64,000 nucleotides of DNA from JAHQVK01 sp036788295 (GTDB taxonomy: Bacteria > Myxococcota > Kuafuiibacteriia > Kuafuiibacteriales > Kuafuiibacteriaceae). Where the stretch lies: assembly GCA_036788295.1 (NCBI GenBank), contig DAIQNR010000016.1:16160-80159 (forward strand). Direction: 5' to 3'. The translations under genes and the position numbers were made by a program. Positions 41,744 through 49,479 of the stretch are shown here, in pieces. A model generated the notes under the pieces. The model had not been told where the DNA came from, did not search any database, and was given only the letters and a program-made list of their open reading frames with translations. Each line of letters opens with the position of its first letter. The stretch's first letter is position 1.

Positions 41744-42448
41744 ATGCGGCGCATCATCCCATCACTCGTCGGCTGCTTGCTTCTGCATTTTGGCCAGCCA
41801 AAGGCGGCGCTCGCCGCGGACGGCCGGTTCGGGACCCCGCAGGAGGCGGTCGAGCGCGTCGCCGCGGAGGTGATCGGGGACGCGCTGCCGATCTCTTTGC
41901 CGAAGGGCGCGTTCGAGGGGCTGCCTCCCCCAGGGCCCCAAATATCCTTCCGGGCGATCGCGCTCGCCGTGGACGAGGCCCACTTTCGGCTGTCGGTGCG
42001 GGTCGAAGCCCACGGCGCGCGCGCGGTGCTCGCCCGCCGGGACTACACCTTCCCGTGGACGATCTCGGAGCCGATCGTGGTGCCGAAGCGCGTGATTCGG
42101 GCGGGCAGTCTCATCGTGGACGAGGACCTCGAGGTACGGACGGTCGACCTCGACGGAAGTCACGACGAGCTGGTCGTCTCGCTCGATGGACTCGTGGGAC
42201 GAGTGGCCCGCCGGACCCTGCTCCCCGGGCGGCCGGTCGCCGCCCGGTCGCTCGAGCTGCCCGCGGTGATCCGCCGAGGCTCGCCGGTGACCGTCTCGGT
42301 GTACCTGGGGCGGATGGAGGTATCCATGGAGGGCGAGGCGATGTCCGATGGGGCCGTCGGTGACGACATTCGGGTGCTGAACCCCACATCGAAGCGGGTT
42401 CTCTTTGGCCGGGTCACCGGCCACGGACATGTGGAGGTGGGCCGATGA
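41744..42448 (+). CDS. flgA: P-ring assembly chaperone FlgA
   Basis: The 234-residue exported protein has a signal peptide (SLVGCLLLHFGQPKAALA) and a variable N-terminal domain. A SAF domain covers the second half: VVPKRVIRAGSLIVDEDLEV, VGRVARRTLLPGRPVAARSL, then VSVYLGRMEVSMEGEAMSDG and DDIRVLNPTSKRVLFGRV. FlgA keeps FlgI assembly-competent in the periplasm. flgI is two genes on. Its stop overlaps the flgH ATG. Confidence 0.9.
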   Translation: MRRIIPSLVGCLLLHFGQPKAALAADGRFGTPQEAVERVAAEVIGDALPISLPKGAFEGLPPPGPQISFRAIALAVDEAHFRLSVRVEAHGARAVLARRDYTFPWTISEPIVVPKRVIRAGSLIVDEDLEVRTVDLDGSHDELVVSLDGLVGRVARRTLLPGRPVAARSLELPAVIRRGSPVTVSVYLGRMEVSMEGEAMSDGAVGDDIRVLNPTSKRVLFGRVTGHGHVEVGR

Positions 42449-43125
42449 GGTCCGTAGTCGTGCCGTGTGGTCTGCTCCTCGCCGGGTGCGGCGTTGGGCA
42501 CGTCAAGGATTACACTCCCAAGCAGCGGGCGTACGAGCCCCCGGCGCCGTGCCTCGCGGACGGCGCTCCGCTCGAGCCCGGTCAGCTGTGGTCTCCGCGG
42601 GCGAAGAACCTCTTTCGAGACATTCGAGCCTACCAGGTCTGCGACATCCTCCGCGTGGATATCGTGGAGCGGTCGAGCGCGACCAACAACGCCCAGACCA
42701 GGGTGGACAGCGATGGGAGCCTCACGTTCGGCGCCGACGTGTTGAATCAGTTGAAGGTCCGGGGCCCGATGGGCGCAGACCCGTCGCGACTGCTCGACAT
42801 CACGAACCGCCTCCGCTCCGACCGGGCCGGCAACACGCGCCGCGGCGGTGACGTCAGCTTCTCGATCTCGGCGACGGTCAAGCAGGTGTTGGGCAACGGC
42901 AACCTGTTCGTGGAAGGCGAGACCGTCGTGCTCGTCAACAGCGAAGAGAACCATTTCTATGTCAGCGGGGTGGCCCGGCCCGAGGACGTGCTCGCCGACA
43001 ACTCGATCCGGTCGAGCCGCCTCGCCGACGCCCACATCGAATTCACCGGCCGGGGCGTGATCGCCGAGAGCCAGGAGCCGGGCTGGCTGGCCCGCATCTG
43101 GAACTGGGTCTTGAACCCGCTGTGA
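42445..43125 (+). CDS. flgH: Flagellar L-ring lipoprotein FlgH
   Basis: The 226-residue lipoprotein has lipobox LLAGCG (Cys15) with a short signal. It has FlgH motifs LWSPRAKNLFRDIRAYQVCD, ILRVDIVERSSATNNAQT, VLGNGNLFVEGETVVLVNSE and VSGVARPEDVLADNSIRSSR. FlgH forms the outer-membrane L ring, direct evidence of a Gram-negative envelope. It contains an extra Cys in YQVCD. ATGA overlap with flgA. Confidence 0.96.
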   Translation: MRSVVVPCGLLLAGCGVGHVKDYTPKQRAYEPPAPCLADGAPLEPGQLWSPRAKNLFRDIRAYQVCDILRVDIVERSSATNNAQTRVDSDGSLTFGADVLNQLKVRGPMGADPSRLLDITNRLRSDRAGNTRRGGDVSFSISATVKQVLGNGNLFVEGETVVLVNSEENHFYVSGVARPEDVLADNSIRSSRLADAHIEFTGRGVIAESQEPGWLARIWNWVLNPL

Positions 43126-43150
43126 GCGGGCATCAGAAAGGGATACCAAG

Positions 43151-44281
43151 ATGCTAGCCGCCTTCCATCCTGCCGCGCTCAAAAGAGCGGTCGCGCTGTC
43201 GTCGCTCACCCTCGCCATCTTCGTGCCGGCTCGGCCGGCCCACGCCGTTCGCATCAAGGATCTCGTCGAGGTCCGAGGGGTACGAACCAACGCGTTGACC
43301 GGCTACGGCCTCGTCGTCGGGCTCCCTGGGACCGGCGACAGCCGACGAACCATCTTCACCAACCAGTCGCTCGCGGCGATGCTCCAGCGGATGGGGGTCA
43401 ACGTGGATCCCACCCGGATCGACGTCACCAACACCGCGGCGGTGATGGTCACCGCCGAGCTCCCCGCCTTTGCCGCGGTGGGCGACAAGGTCGATGTCCT
43501 CGTCAGCGCCATCGGCGACTCTCGGAGCCTCGCGAGCGGCACCTTGATCCTCACCGAGCTGAAGGGCCCCGACGGGAAGGTCTATGCCCTGTCCCAAGGC
43601 CCGCTCACCGTGGGGGGCTTCGGGGTGTCTTCGGCCCTCGTGGACATTCGACGAAACAACCCCACCTCGGCCCACATCCCGGGAGGAGCGAAGGTCGAGC
43701 AGCCGCTGCCGAGCAGCTTCGTCACCGACAACGCGGTGGTCCTCATCCTCAACGAAGCCGACTTCACCACCGCGGGGCGCATCGTCGCCGCGGTCAACGG
43801 GGCCATGCAGGGGGAGCTGGCCAAGGCGGTCAACCCCGGACAGGTGCAGGTCCAGATCCCGGCGCCCTACCAGGCGAGCCCGGTCGCGTTCATCTCCGAG
43901 CTCGAGGGGATCGATGTCATCGCCGACCGCAAGGCCCGGGTCGTCATCAGCGAGCGGACGGGGACGGTGGTGGTGGGCGGCAACGTCACCCTCTCGCCGG
44001 CGGCGGTGGCCCACGGAAACCTCAACATCGCCGTCATCACCCAGTTTGGGGTGTCGCAGCCGCCGCCGCTGTCCACCGCCGGCCAAACGGTCATCGTACC
44101 GAACGTCGGGGTGACCGTTCAGGAGGACGAGAGCGAGGTCGTGGCCGTGCCGGCGACGACCACGGTGGACGAGATGGTGCGGGCGCTCAACGCGCTCGGG
44201 GCGACCCCCCGGGATCTCATGGCGATCTTCCAGGCGCTTCATCGCGCCGGCGCGCTGAACGCCGAGCTGGAGGTCATGTGA
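43151..44281 (+). CDS. flgI: Flagellar P-ring protein FlgI
   Basis: The 376-residue exported protein has a signal peptide ending PARPAHA, then VRIKDLVEVRGVRTNALTGY, GLVVGLPGTGDSRRTIFTNQ, SLAAMLQRMGVNV and RIDVTNTAAVMVTAELPAFA, all standard FlgI. It ends with LGATPRDLMAIFQALHRAGA. FlgI forms the ring around the rod at the peptidoglycan layer. An AAGGGA site precedes the ATG. The flgJ-M23 gene overlaps its stop (GTGA). Confidence 0.97.
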   Translation: MLAAFHPAALKRAVALSSLTLAIFVPARPAHAVRIKDLVEVRGVRTNALTGYGLVVGLPGTGDSRRTIFTNQSLAAMLQRMGVNVDPTRIDVTNTAAVMVTAELPAFAAVGDKVDVLVSAIGDSRSLASGTLILTELKGPDGKVYALSQGPLTVGGFGVSSALVDIRRNNPTSAHIPGGAKVEQPLPSSFVTDNAVVLILNEADFTTAGRIVAAVNGAMQGELAKAVNPGQVQVQIPAPYQASPVAFISELEGIDVIADRKARVVISERTGTVVVGGNVTLSPAAVAHGNLNIAVITQFGVSQPPPLSTAGQTVIVPNVGVTVQEDESEVVAVPATTTVDEMVRALNALGATPRDLMAIFQALHRAGALNAELEVM

Positions 44282-44997
44282 GCGTCATCGGGCCGATCGC
44301 GCCGCCCCGCGCCTCCTCTGGGGGCGACCTTCGCGACGCCGCTCGACAGCTCGAGGCGGTGTTCGTGGGCATGATGTTCGAGGAGATGGCCAAAGGCATC
44401 GACGGGGAGGACGGGCTCTTTCCGAAGTCTCCGGGCTCGGAGATGTACGAGCAGTGGTTTCGCTCCGCGGTCGCGACCGAGTTCTCGCGAAGCGGCGGGC
44501 TCGGACTCGGCGACCTGCTCGCCGAGCGCTTTGGCGCAGCGAAGCTCCCCGAGTCCTTGGCCCCACCCCCGAACCCCGCGGGGAAGACGGCGTCCAGCTC
44601 GGACCACCGCCGACCTCCGCCGGTCGTTGGTCCGGTCACCTCGAGCTTTGGCCCCCGCGTCCACCCCGTGACCGGTCACCCTGGCCACCACAACGGGGTG
44701 GACATCGGCGCGCCGGTCGGGACCCCGGTCCGCGTCCCCTTCGCTGGCCGGGTCATCGAGGCTGGAGAGGACGACAAGCTCGGGCGCTTCGTGAAGGTCG
44801 AGCATCGGGGCGGCTACCGCTCGCTGTATGCCCACCTCGACGCCCACGGGGTCGTCGCCGGCCAAGAGATCGACACCGGGGCCTCGATCGGGACGAGCGG
44901 GGCCACCGGTCGCGTCACCGGCCCCCACCTTCATTTTGCTGTGTACCGGGACGGAGCGCCGGTCGACCCGGCCCGCTTCGTCCGCCTCGCCCCCTGA
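44278..44997 (+). CDS. flgJ: FlgJ rod-scaffold domain fused to an M23 peptidase
   Basis: The 239-residue protein has N-terminal residues about 17-90 with the FlgJ rod-scaffold domain: DAARQLEAVFVGMMFEEMAK then GSEMYEQWFRSAVATEFSRS and GGLGLGDLL. The C-terminal half (about 118-239) is a LytM/M23 zinc endopeptidase with ligands His138 and Asp142 (HHNGVDIGAP), His186 (YAHLDAHG) and the HLH pair 217/219. Canonical FlgJ carries a glycoside hydrolase instead, so the wall-cutting chemistry here is peptide-bond cleavage. It would open the peptidoglycan for the rod. GTG start overlaps flgI; it ends the operon. Confidence 0.92.
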   Translation: MSVIGPIAPPRASSGGDLRDAARQLEAVFVGMMFEEMAKGIDGEDGLFPKSPGSEMYEQWFRSAVATEFSRSGGLGLGDLLAERFGAAKLPESLAPPPNPAGKTASSSDHRRPPPVVGPVTSSFGPRVHPVTGHPGHHNGVDIGAPVGTPVRVPFAGRVIEAGEDDKLGRFVKVEHRGGYRSLYAHLDAHGVVAGQEIDTGASIGTSGATGRVTGPHLHFAVYRDGAPVDPARFVRLAP

Positions 44998-45083
44998 CCG
45001 CCCTCCCGCGCCTCGCGGCGCCGCCTCTGCCCGTCACCAGCCTGACGTCCAGGCCGACGAAATTCCGGCAGTGACCCAAAATG

Positions 45084-45099
45084 TGACGGCCGGCCGTCA
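45084..45099. promoter_or_regulatory. Perfect 16-bp palindrome over the flgM promoter
   Basis: TGACGGCCGGCCGTCA reads the same on both strands. Its 3' end overlaps the TCAAG -35 element of the sigma-28 promoter (45097-45101). Such a site could hold a dimeric repressor that blocks sigma-28 access. No binding protein is known. Confidence 0.5.
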
Positions 45100-45123
45100 A
45101 GGTTTCGACGGAGCGACCGAACG
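45097..45123 (+). promoter_or_regulatory. Sigma-28 promoter of flgM-flgN-flgK-flgL-fliW
   Basis: TCAAGGTT, 11 nt, ACCGAACG: it fits the sigma-28 pattern shared with the fliC and fliD promoters. The expected start (about 45130) is very near the flgM ATG (45136), so the leader would be short and may miss part of the AGAGGA ribosome site; this lowers confidence. Confidence 0.45.
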
Positions 45124-45135
45124 AAGAGGATCGAG

Positions 45136-45504
45136 ATGCTGCACGACATCACCCATCCCCAGCTTCATGCCGCCCTCCGGGTCGACCGTGGGATCGATGC
45201 CCGCGCTCCGGACGAGGCTCAGCCCTCGAACGCCCCGAAGTCCCCCCAAGACCGCCCCAAGGCGCCCGAGCGGCGGCCGGCCCGCGGCCCTGGAGCACGC
45301 AGCTCGGATGCGGAGGCGGTCCAGTTTCGGCGGGAGGACACGTCCCTCTCCCAGCTCTACCGGGCCACGCGCGCGGCGGAGGAGGGGTCTCGCAAGGAGA
45401 AAGTACAAGCTCTTCGTCAAGCGGTTCAAAATGGGACATACCGTCCGAACTTGGTGAGTGTCGCGGAGAGAATGCTCTCCCATGGTGAGTTCGACCCATT
45501 CTGA
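45136..45504 (+). CDS. flgM: Anti-sigma-28 factor FlgM
   Basis: The 122-residue protein has a Pro/Arg-rich, disordered N-terminal two thirds. Its C-terminus has the FlgM sigma-binding helix pattern: KEKVQALRQAVQNGTYRPNL then VSVAERMLSHGEF. FlgM holds FliA until the hook is complete and is then exported. It leads an operon with flgN, flgK, flgL, fliW and a fliT-like gene, as in many proteobacteria. Confidence 0.85.
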   Translation: MLHDITHPQLHAALRVDRGIDARAPDEAQPSNAPKSPQDRPKAPERRPARGPGARSSDAEAVQFRREDTSLSQLYRATRAAEEGSRKEKVQALRQAVQNGTYRPNLVSVAERMLSHGEFDPF

Positions 45505-45519
45505 GAGGACGGACAGGAC

Positions 45520-46020
45520 GTGACCCAAGCACCCGGATTTCCAACCTTTGTCTCCCGCTGCCTCGATTCGGTCGAGGAGGAGCGGGAGCTGCTCGTTAGG
45601 CTCGCGACGGCGGCCCGTAGCTCCCGTGCGGTCCCCGCCGGGCGCGCCGGCCAGCCCGAGCTCGAACGTCTGCTCGATGAGCAGGCAGAACTTTGCATCG
45701 CGCTCGAGCGGTGCCGGATGGCCCGGGGAGGCTGGCTCGCCGAGGCCGGACACGCGGCACGCGACTTGCTAATGGTGTTGCTCGGGCAGAGCCCCAGGGA
45801 GGGACATTCGGAGCTGGTGGAGCGATTCAAACGCCACGCCGACGCGGCGGAAGCGGCCCAGAGGGAGATCGACGTGAATCGAGAGTTCTTCGGGGTCGCG
45901 CTCGCGTCCCTCGAAGAGGTGGTCGAGGCGGTCGCAGGGGTTGGACGGGCGGAAGTTTATGATGAACGAGGCAGCAGCGCGAGCGATGCGCGAGCCATTT
46001 GTTTGTCCACGGTGACCTGA
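45520..46020 (+). CDS. flgN: FlgK/FlgL chaperone FlgN
   Basis: The 166-residue helical protein is in the usual position between flgM and flgK. It has the FlgN style of an N-terminal helix with EEERELLVRLATAARSS, ELERLLDEQAELCIALERCR and a C-terminal helix. FlgN binds the hook-filament junction proteins and pilots them to FlhA. Sequence similarity alone is weak; context carries the call. GTG start with GGACAGGA upstream. Confidence 0.75.
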   Translation: MTQAPGFPTFVSRCLDSVEEERELLVRLATAARSSRAVPAGRAGQPELERLLDEQAELCIALERCRMARGGWLAEAGHAARDLLMVLLGQSPREGHSELVERFKRHADAAEAAQREIDVNREFFGVALASLEEVVEAVAGVGRAEVYDERGSSASDARAICLSTVT

Positions 46021-46033
46021 AGGAGTTTCGATC

Positions 46034-47425
46034 ATGGCGCATCTTTTTGACATCTTGCACCTCGGGTCATCGGGGGCCCGGGCGGCGCAGTTCGGGGTCC
46101 GGACGGCCGGCCACAACATCGCGAATGTCAGCACTCCCGGCTTTCATCGCCGCGTCGTGGCGCAGGAGCAGGTTGGCCTGCCCCGCGTCGCCGTCCCCAA
46201 GGTGGGCGACGGGGTGAGGATCATCGGCGCCCATCGGGTGGTGAACCACGTGCTCGACCGCAGCGCGAGGAACGCCGACGCGAGGGCGGCCGCCTCCGAG
46301 GCCCGAGCGAACGTGCTCGGCCGGGCCAACGTCGTGTTCGGGGACATCTTGGGCGAGGGGCTCTCCCCGGCGCTCGACCGGCTGCTCGCGAGCTTCGAGG
46401 AGCTCGCCGCGGCCCCGCAGGACCGGGTTGTGCGCAGGGATCTGCTCGCCGCCGCCGAGCGCTTCGCCACCGAGTCGCGGCGCTACGGGCAGCAGATCAC
46501 CGCGATCCGCGCGGACGTCGATACCCAGCTCGCCACCGAGGTGGATCAGGTCAACGGCTTGGTCCGGGCGGTGGCCGAGGTGAACCGCCTCATCGGACAG
46601 ACGGCGGCCCCGAGCCCCGACCTTCTCGACCGGCGGGACCGCCTGCTCGAGGAGCTGGCCGAGCGGGTGGACATTCGCACCACCGGCCGCGACGACGGCA
46701 CGCTCGACGTGCACCTGGCCGAGGGGGGCTTCACCCTGGTGGCCGGACGGTACGCGGCCGAGCTAACCGTCGCCCCCGACCCCGCGGGGGCGAGGCTGCT
46801 CGGCCTCGGTTTCGCTGGCGCCCAGCGCGATCTCACCGGGACGGTGAGTGGGGGAAAGATCGGGGGGCTGCTCGCCGCTCGCGACCAGGACCTCGCCCCG
46901 ACGCTCGCCGGGCTCGATCGGTTCGTCTTCGAGCTGGTGCAGGGAATAAACCAAATCCATGGCGCGGGCTTTGGGCTCGACGGCCAGACCGGGCGCCCGC
47001 TGTTTCGGCCGCTGGCCGGGGCGGACGGAGCGGCGAGCCGGCTCGAGCTCGACCCGACGGTCGCGAGCAACCCGGCGTTGGTGGCCGCGGCCGAGACCCG
47101 CGCGCTCGCGGAGGGCGGAAACGGGGTCGCGCTCGCGCTCGCCGCGTTCCGCCACAGCCGCGTGGTGCAGGGCATGGAGCCGGTCGAGGGCCTGCAGAGC
47201 CTGCTGCAGGGGTTTGGAGACGGGGTCTACCGCGCGGAAATCGCGGCGGTGTCGAACTCCGACGCCTCGTCGCGGCTTCGGGAACTTCAGCAGTCCGTCT
47301 CGGGGGTCTCCCTCGACGAAGAGATGACCGAAGTCATCCGGTACCGTCAGGCCTACGCGGCGGCGGTCCAGGTGATGCAGACCGCCGACCAGCTCCTTCA
47401 GGAGCTGATGTCCCTGCGGCGGTGA
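46034..47425 (+). CDS. flgK: Hook-filament junction protein FlgK (HAP1)
   Basis: The 463-residue protein starts with FlgK-type QFGVRTAGHNIANVSTPGFH and RRVVAQEQVG. It has the LDRLLASFEELAAAPQDRVV region and NGLVRAVAEVNRLIGQTAAP. It ends with SGVSLDEEMTEVIRYRQAYA and QVMQTADQLLQELMSLRR, the classical FlgK tail. It joins hook to filament. AAGGAG precedes the ATG. Confidence 0.96.
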   Translation: MAHLFDILHLGSSGARAAQFGVRTAGHNIANVSTPGFHRRVVAQEQVGLPRVAVPKVGDGVRIIGAHRVVNHVLDRSARNADARAAASEARANVLGRANVVFGDILGEGLSPALDRLLASFEELAAAPQDRVVRRDLLAAAERFATESRRYGQQITAIRADVDTQLATEVDQVNGLVRAVAEVNRLIGQTAAPSPDLLDRRDRLLEELAERVDIRTTGRDDGTLDVHLAEGGFTLVAGRYAAELTVAPDPAGARLLGLGFAGAQRDLTGTVSGGKIGGLLAARDQDLAPTLAGLDRFVFELVQGINQIHGAGFGLDGQTGRPLFRPLAGADGAASRLELDPTVASNPALVAAAETRALAEGGNGVALALAAFRHSRVVQGMEPVEGLQSLLQGFGDGVYRAEIAAVSNSDASSRLRELQQSVSGVSLDEEMTEVIRYRQAYAAAVQVMQTADQLLQELMSLRR

Positions 47426-47438
47426 ACGAGGAGCGTAG

Positions 47439-48326
47439 ATGAGAATTTCAACGTCCATGCAATTCAGCCTGGCGCACGGCACCATCGGGAACCGCCGCGC
47501 CGAGCTGATGCGCGCGCAGGAGAGCCTCGCCACCGGGCGAAAGGTGAACTCCTTTGGCCAGGATCCGGCGGGGGCACGCCGCATCCTGCGGGAGGAGTCT
47601 CGGCTCCGGGAGGTATCTGCCCATCGCCGGACCTCTCTCGAGGCCGATCTCACCCTCCGTCTCACCGAGGCGACGCTGGCCGACGCCACCGACGCCTTGC
47701 AGCGGGCGCTCGAGGTCTCGGTCCGCATGGCGAACGACACGTTCAGCCCCAAGGATCGGGAGGTCTCGGCGGCCGAGATCCGAGAGATTCGGCAGCGCCT
47801 CGTCGAGCTCGCGAACACCGAGCGCAACGGCCGCTTCCTGTTCTCTGGGCTCGGAAACGAGCCCCGGCCGTTCTCGGACGACGGGAGCTTCCGGGGTGAC
47901 TTCGGTCAGCTCGAGGTCCCGGTGGGCCGCGGCGCCGTGCTCGGCGCGACCCTTCCCGGCGGCGAGCCCTTCCTCGACCTGGTCGGCGGCGGGCCGTCCA
48001 CCTTCGAGGTGCTCGAGCGGCTCGAGGACGCGCTGAGGTCGGACGATGGGGACGAGATCCGCGCCGGCGTAGACCGGGTGCAGGTCGCCATCGAGCGGAC
48101 GGTCGCGTCGAGGCAAGAAATCGGGCACCGCTTCGAGCGGCTCGAGAACGTGATCTCCGCCCTCGACCGGGTGGAACTGACCGCGAGCGCCACGCTCGCC
48201 CAGGAGAAGGACACCGACTTCTCGAAGGCCGTGCTCGAGCTGCAAGAGTCTGAGGCAGGCATGCGCTCCGCACTTCTCATCACCGCTCGTCTCAACGAGC
48301 TCAACCTGACGAACTACCTGGGATGA
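47439..48326 (+). CDS. flgL: Hook-filament junction protein FlgL (HAP3)
   Basis: The 295-residue flagellin-like protein starts MRISTSMQFSLAHGTIGNRR with AQESLATGRKVNSFGQDPAG (flagellin N-terminal helix). It has TERNGRFLFSGLGNEPRPFS, typical of FlgL, and ends with KAVLELQESEAGMRSALLIT and ARLNELNLTNYLG. It forms the second junction zone beneath the filament. It lies 13 nt after flgK. Confidence 0.95.
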   Translation: MRISTSMQFSLAHGTIGNRRAELMRAQESLATGRKVNSFGQDPAGARRILREESRLREVSAHRRTSLEADLTLRLTEATLADATDALQRALEVSVRMANDTFSPKDREVSAAEIREIRQRLVELANTERNGRFLFSGLGNEPRPFSDDGSFRGDFGQLEVPVGRGAVLGATLPGGEPFLDLVGGGPSTFEVLERLEDALRSDDGDEIRAGVDRVQVAIERTVASRQEIGHRFERLENVISALDRVELTASATLAQEKDTDFSKAVLELQESEAGMRSALLITARLNELNLTNYLG

Positions 48327-48330
48327 TCAA

Positions 48331-48870
48331 ATGAACCAAAACCACAACACCAACACGATCAAGGTCCACTCGGCGCGTTTCGGCGAGGTCGAGATCGACG
48401 AGCAGCAGGTCATCAGCTTCCCTTCGGGCATCGCCGGCTTCGACATGCTGAAGAACTGGTGCCTCCTGCATCTGGACGAGGCGCCGGACTACAACTGGCT
48501 GCAGTCGCTCGAGGAGCCGGGGATCTCTCTGTTGCTCGCGGACCCCGACCAGCTGTTCGACGGCTACGTCGCCGACGTGCGCGAGGAACAGGTCGGGGAT
48601 CTCGAGCTGCCCTCGGAGGGGACCGCGGTCCCGTCTTTGGTGATGCGCGTCGTCCTCAAGTGGGACGAGGACAAGCACGCCTTCTTCGCGAACCTGCGGG
48701 CTCCCATCATCTTCAACCTCGACAACCGCAGGGCGGTGCAGATCATCCTGCAGAAGGCCGAGTACTCGATGTTCGAGGAGATCAAGACCAAGAACGACAC
48801 CCGAAGCTCTGCTGGCGAGACCATGACGACGACGGCCGGTGGAGAGGGGCATGTCGAGGCCCGCATCTAA
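48331..48870 (+). CDS. fliW: Flagellar assembly factor FliW
   Basis: The 179-residue protein has FliW motifs VHSARFGEVEIDEQQVISFP, SGIAGFDMLKNWCLLHLDEA and FFANLRAPIIFNLDNRRAVQ, then IILQKAEYSMFE. FliW binds flagellin or CsrA in a partner switch: when flagellin is exported, FliW releases it, captures CsrA and relieves CsrA repression of flagellin mRNA. csrA usually lies next to fliW but is not found here. Its C-terminus overlaps the fliT-like gene by 20 nt. Confidence 0.95.
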   Translation: MNQNHNTNTIKVHSARFGEVEIDEQQVISFPSGIAGFDMLKNWCLLHLDEAPDYNWLQSLEEPGISLLLADPDQLFDGYVADVREEQVGDLELPSEGTAVPSLVMRVVLKWDEDKHAFFANLRAPIIFNLDNRRAVQIILQKAEYSMFEEIKTKNDTRSSAGETMTTTAGGEGHVEARI

Positions 48871-49216
48871 TCGGACATGGTGTGTTCGTTGGGATGAGCT
48901 GTCGAACGCCCTCGCTCGAGAACTGTCAGCCGCCGACTGCGACGTCGCGCGGGTGACCGAGCTGGTGCAGGAGCGCCGACGGCTGACCACGGCGCATCCC
49001 GTGCTCGCTCCCGGTGACCGGCCGGTTCCCGAGGACGAGCAGCGGCGCTGGCTCGAGGCGTCGCTCGCCCGGGAGGGCGAGCTCGCCCGGCTCGCGGAGG
49101 AGGTTCGGGAGCGGGTAGGCCGCTCGCTCTCCTCCCTCGACGCGGGCCGGGCGGTTCGCCGCTGCTTCGAGACCGAGGGCGGTCCGGAGCCTCGTGTCTT
49201 CAGCACCCGGGTCTGA
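48851..49216 (+). CDS. FliT-like small helical flagellar chaperone
   Basis: The 121-residue helical protein resembles FliT-type chaperones in length and layout: ELSNALARELSAADCDVARV, then VTELVQERRRLTT, ending SLSSLDAGRAVRRCFE, where FliT has a similar short C-terminal helix. FliT chaperones the cap protein FliD, and fliD is 1.8 kb downstream. The ATG at 48851 is inside the end of fliW. No strong family motif is present; it may instead be an unrelated small helical protein. I leave the symbol empty. Confidence 0.55.
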   Translation: MSRPASNRTWCVRWDELSNALARELSAADCDVARVTELVQERRRLTTAHPVLAPGDRPVPEDEQRRWLEASLAREGELARLAEEVRERVGRSLSSLDAGRAVRRCFETEGGPEPRVFSTRV

Positions 49217-49287
49217 GGCCTCGGGCCGGGACGTCGAGCCCCGCCCACCTCCTTCACGAGACCCTGCGCCCAAGGCGGTCGCCGGTC

Positions 49288-49312
49288 GGAGCGGCCCTTC
49301 GGGGCCGCCTCC
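49288..49312 (+). terminator. UUCG-loop hairpin after the fliT-like gene
   Basis: GCGGCCC, TTCG, GGGCCGC is a perfect 7-bp stem with a stable tetraloop, extended by GGA/TCC across one bulge. It ends 31 nt before the fliC sigma-28 promoter and probably terminates the flgM operon. No T-tract follows. Confidence 0.6.
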
Positions 49313-49343
49313 GCCCGAGGCGATCAAATGGCGACGTTTCGGT

Positions 49344-49370
49344 TCAAGTCGCGGCCCGAGGGGCCGAACC
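49344..49370 (+). promoter_or_regulatory. Sigma-28 promoter of fliC
   Basis: TCAAGTCG, 11 nt, GCCGAACC: the element order and spacing match sigma-28 promoters (TAAAGTTT, 11 nt, GCCGATAA in E. coli). The expected start is about 49378, leaving a leader of roughly 100 nt. Confidence 0.75.
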
Positions 49371-49385
49371 TTCTTGGCGACGGAA

Positions 49386-49472
49386 GGCCGGGGCATGAAG
49401 CCCCGGCCACTTCTCACGGAAGAGGAGCGCGCGAGCGTCAGGATTCGCTCGCGCCGAAGGTTCCAAGGAGGA
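49386..49472 (+). promoter_or_regulatory. fliC leader with two hairpins and GGA sites, candidate CsrA target
   Basis: Hairpin 1 has a 9-bp stem GGCCGGGGC/GCCCCGGCC with loop ATGAA (49386-49408). Hairpin 2 has a 9-bp stem GCGCGAGCG/CGCTCGCGC with loop TCAGGATT (49429-49454), placing GGA at 49441-49443 in the loop. The ribosome site AAGGAGGA (49465-49472) supplies further GGA words 26 nt on. A GGA in a hairpin loop plus one over the ribosome site is the classic CsrA architecture of the Bacillus hag leader. FliW is encoded 0.6 kb upstream. Confidence 0.55.
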
Positions 49473-49479
49473 ACTTGAT

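Noticed and set aside
45008..45021. Short GCGCC/GGCGC hairpin after flgJ
   Set aside because: Only 5 bp and no T-tract; too common in this composition to call a terminator.
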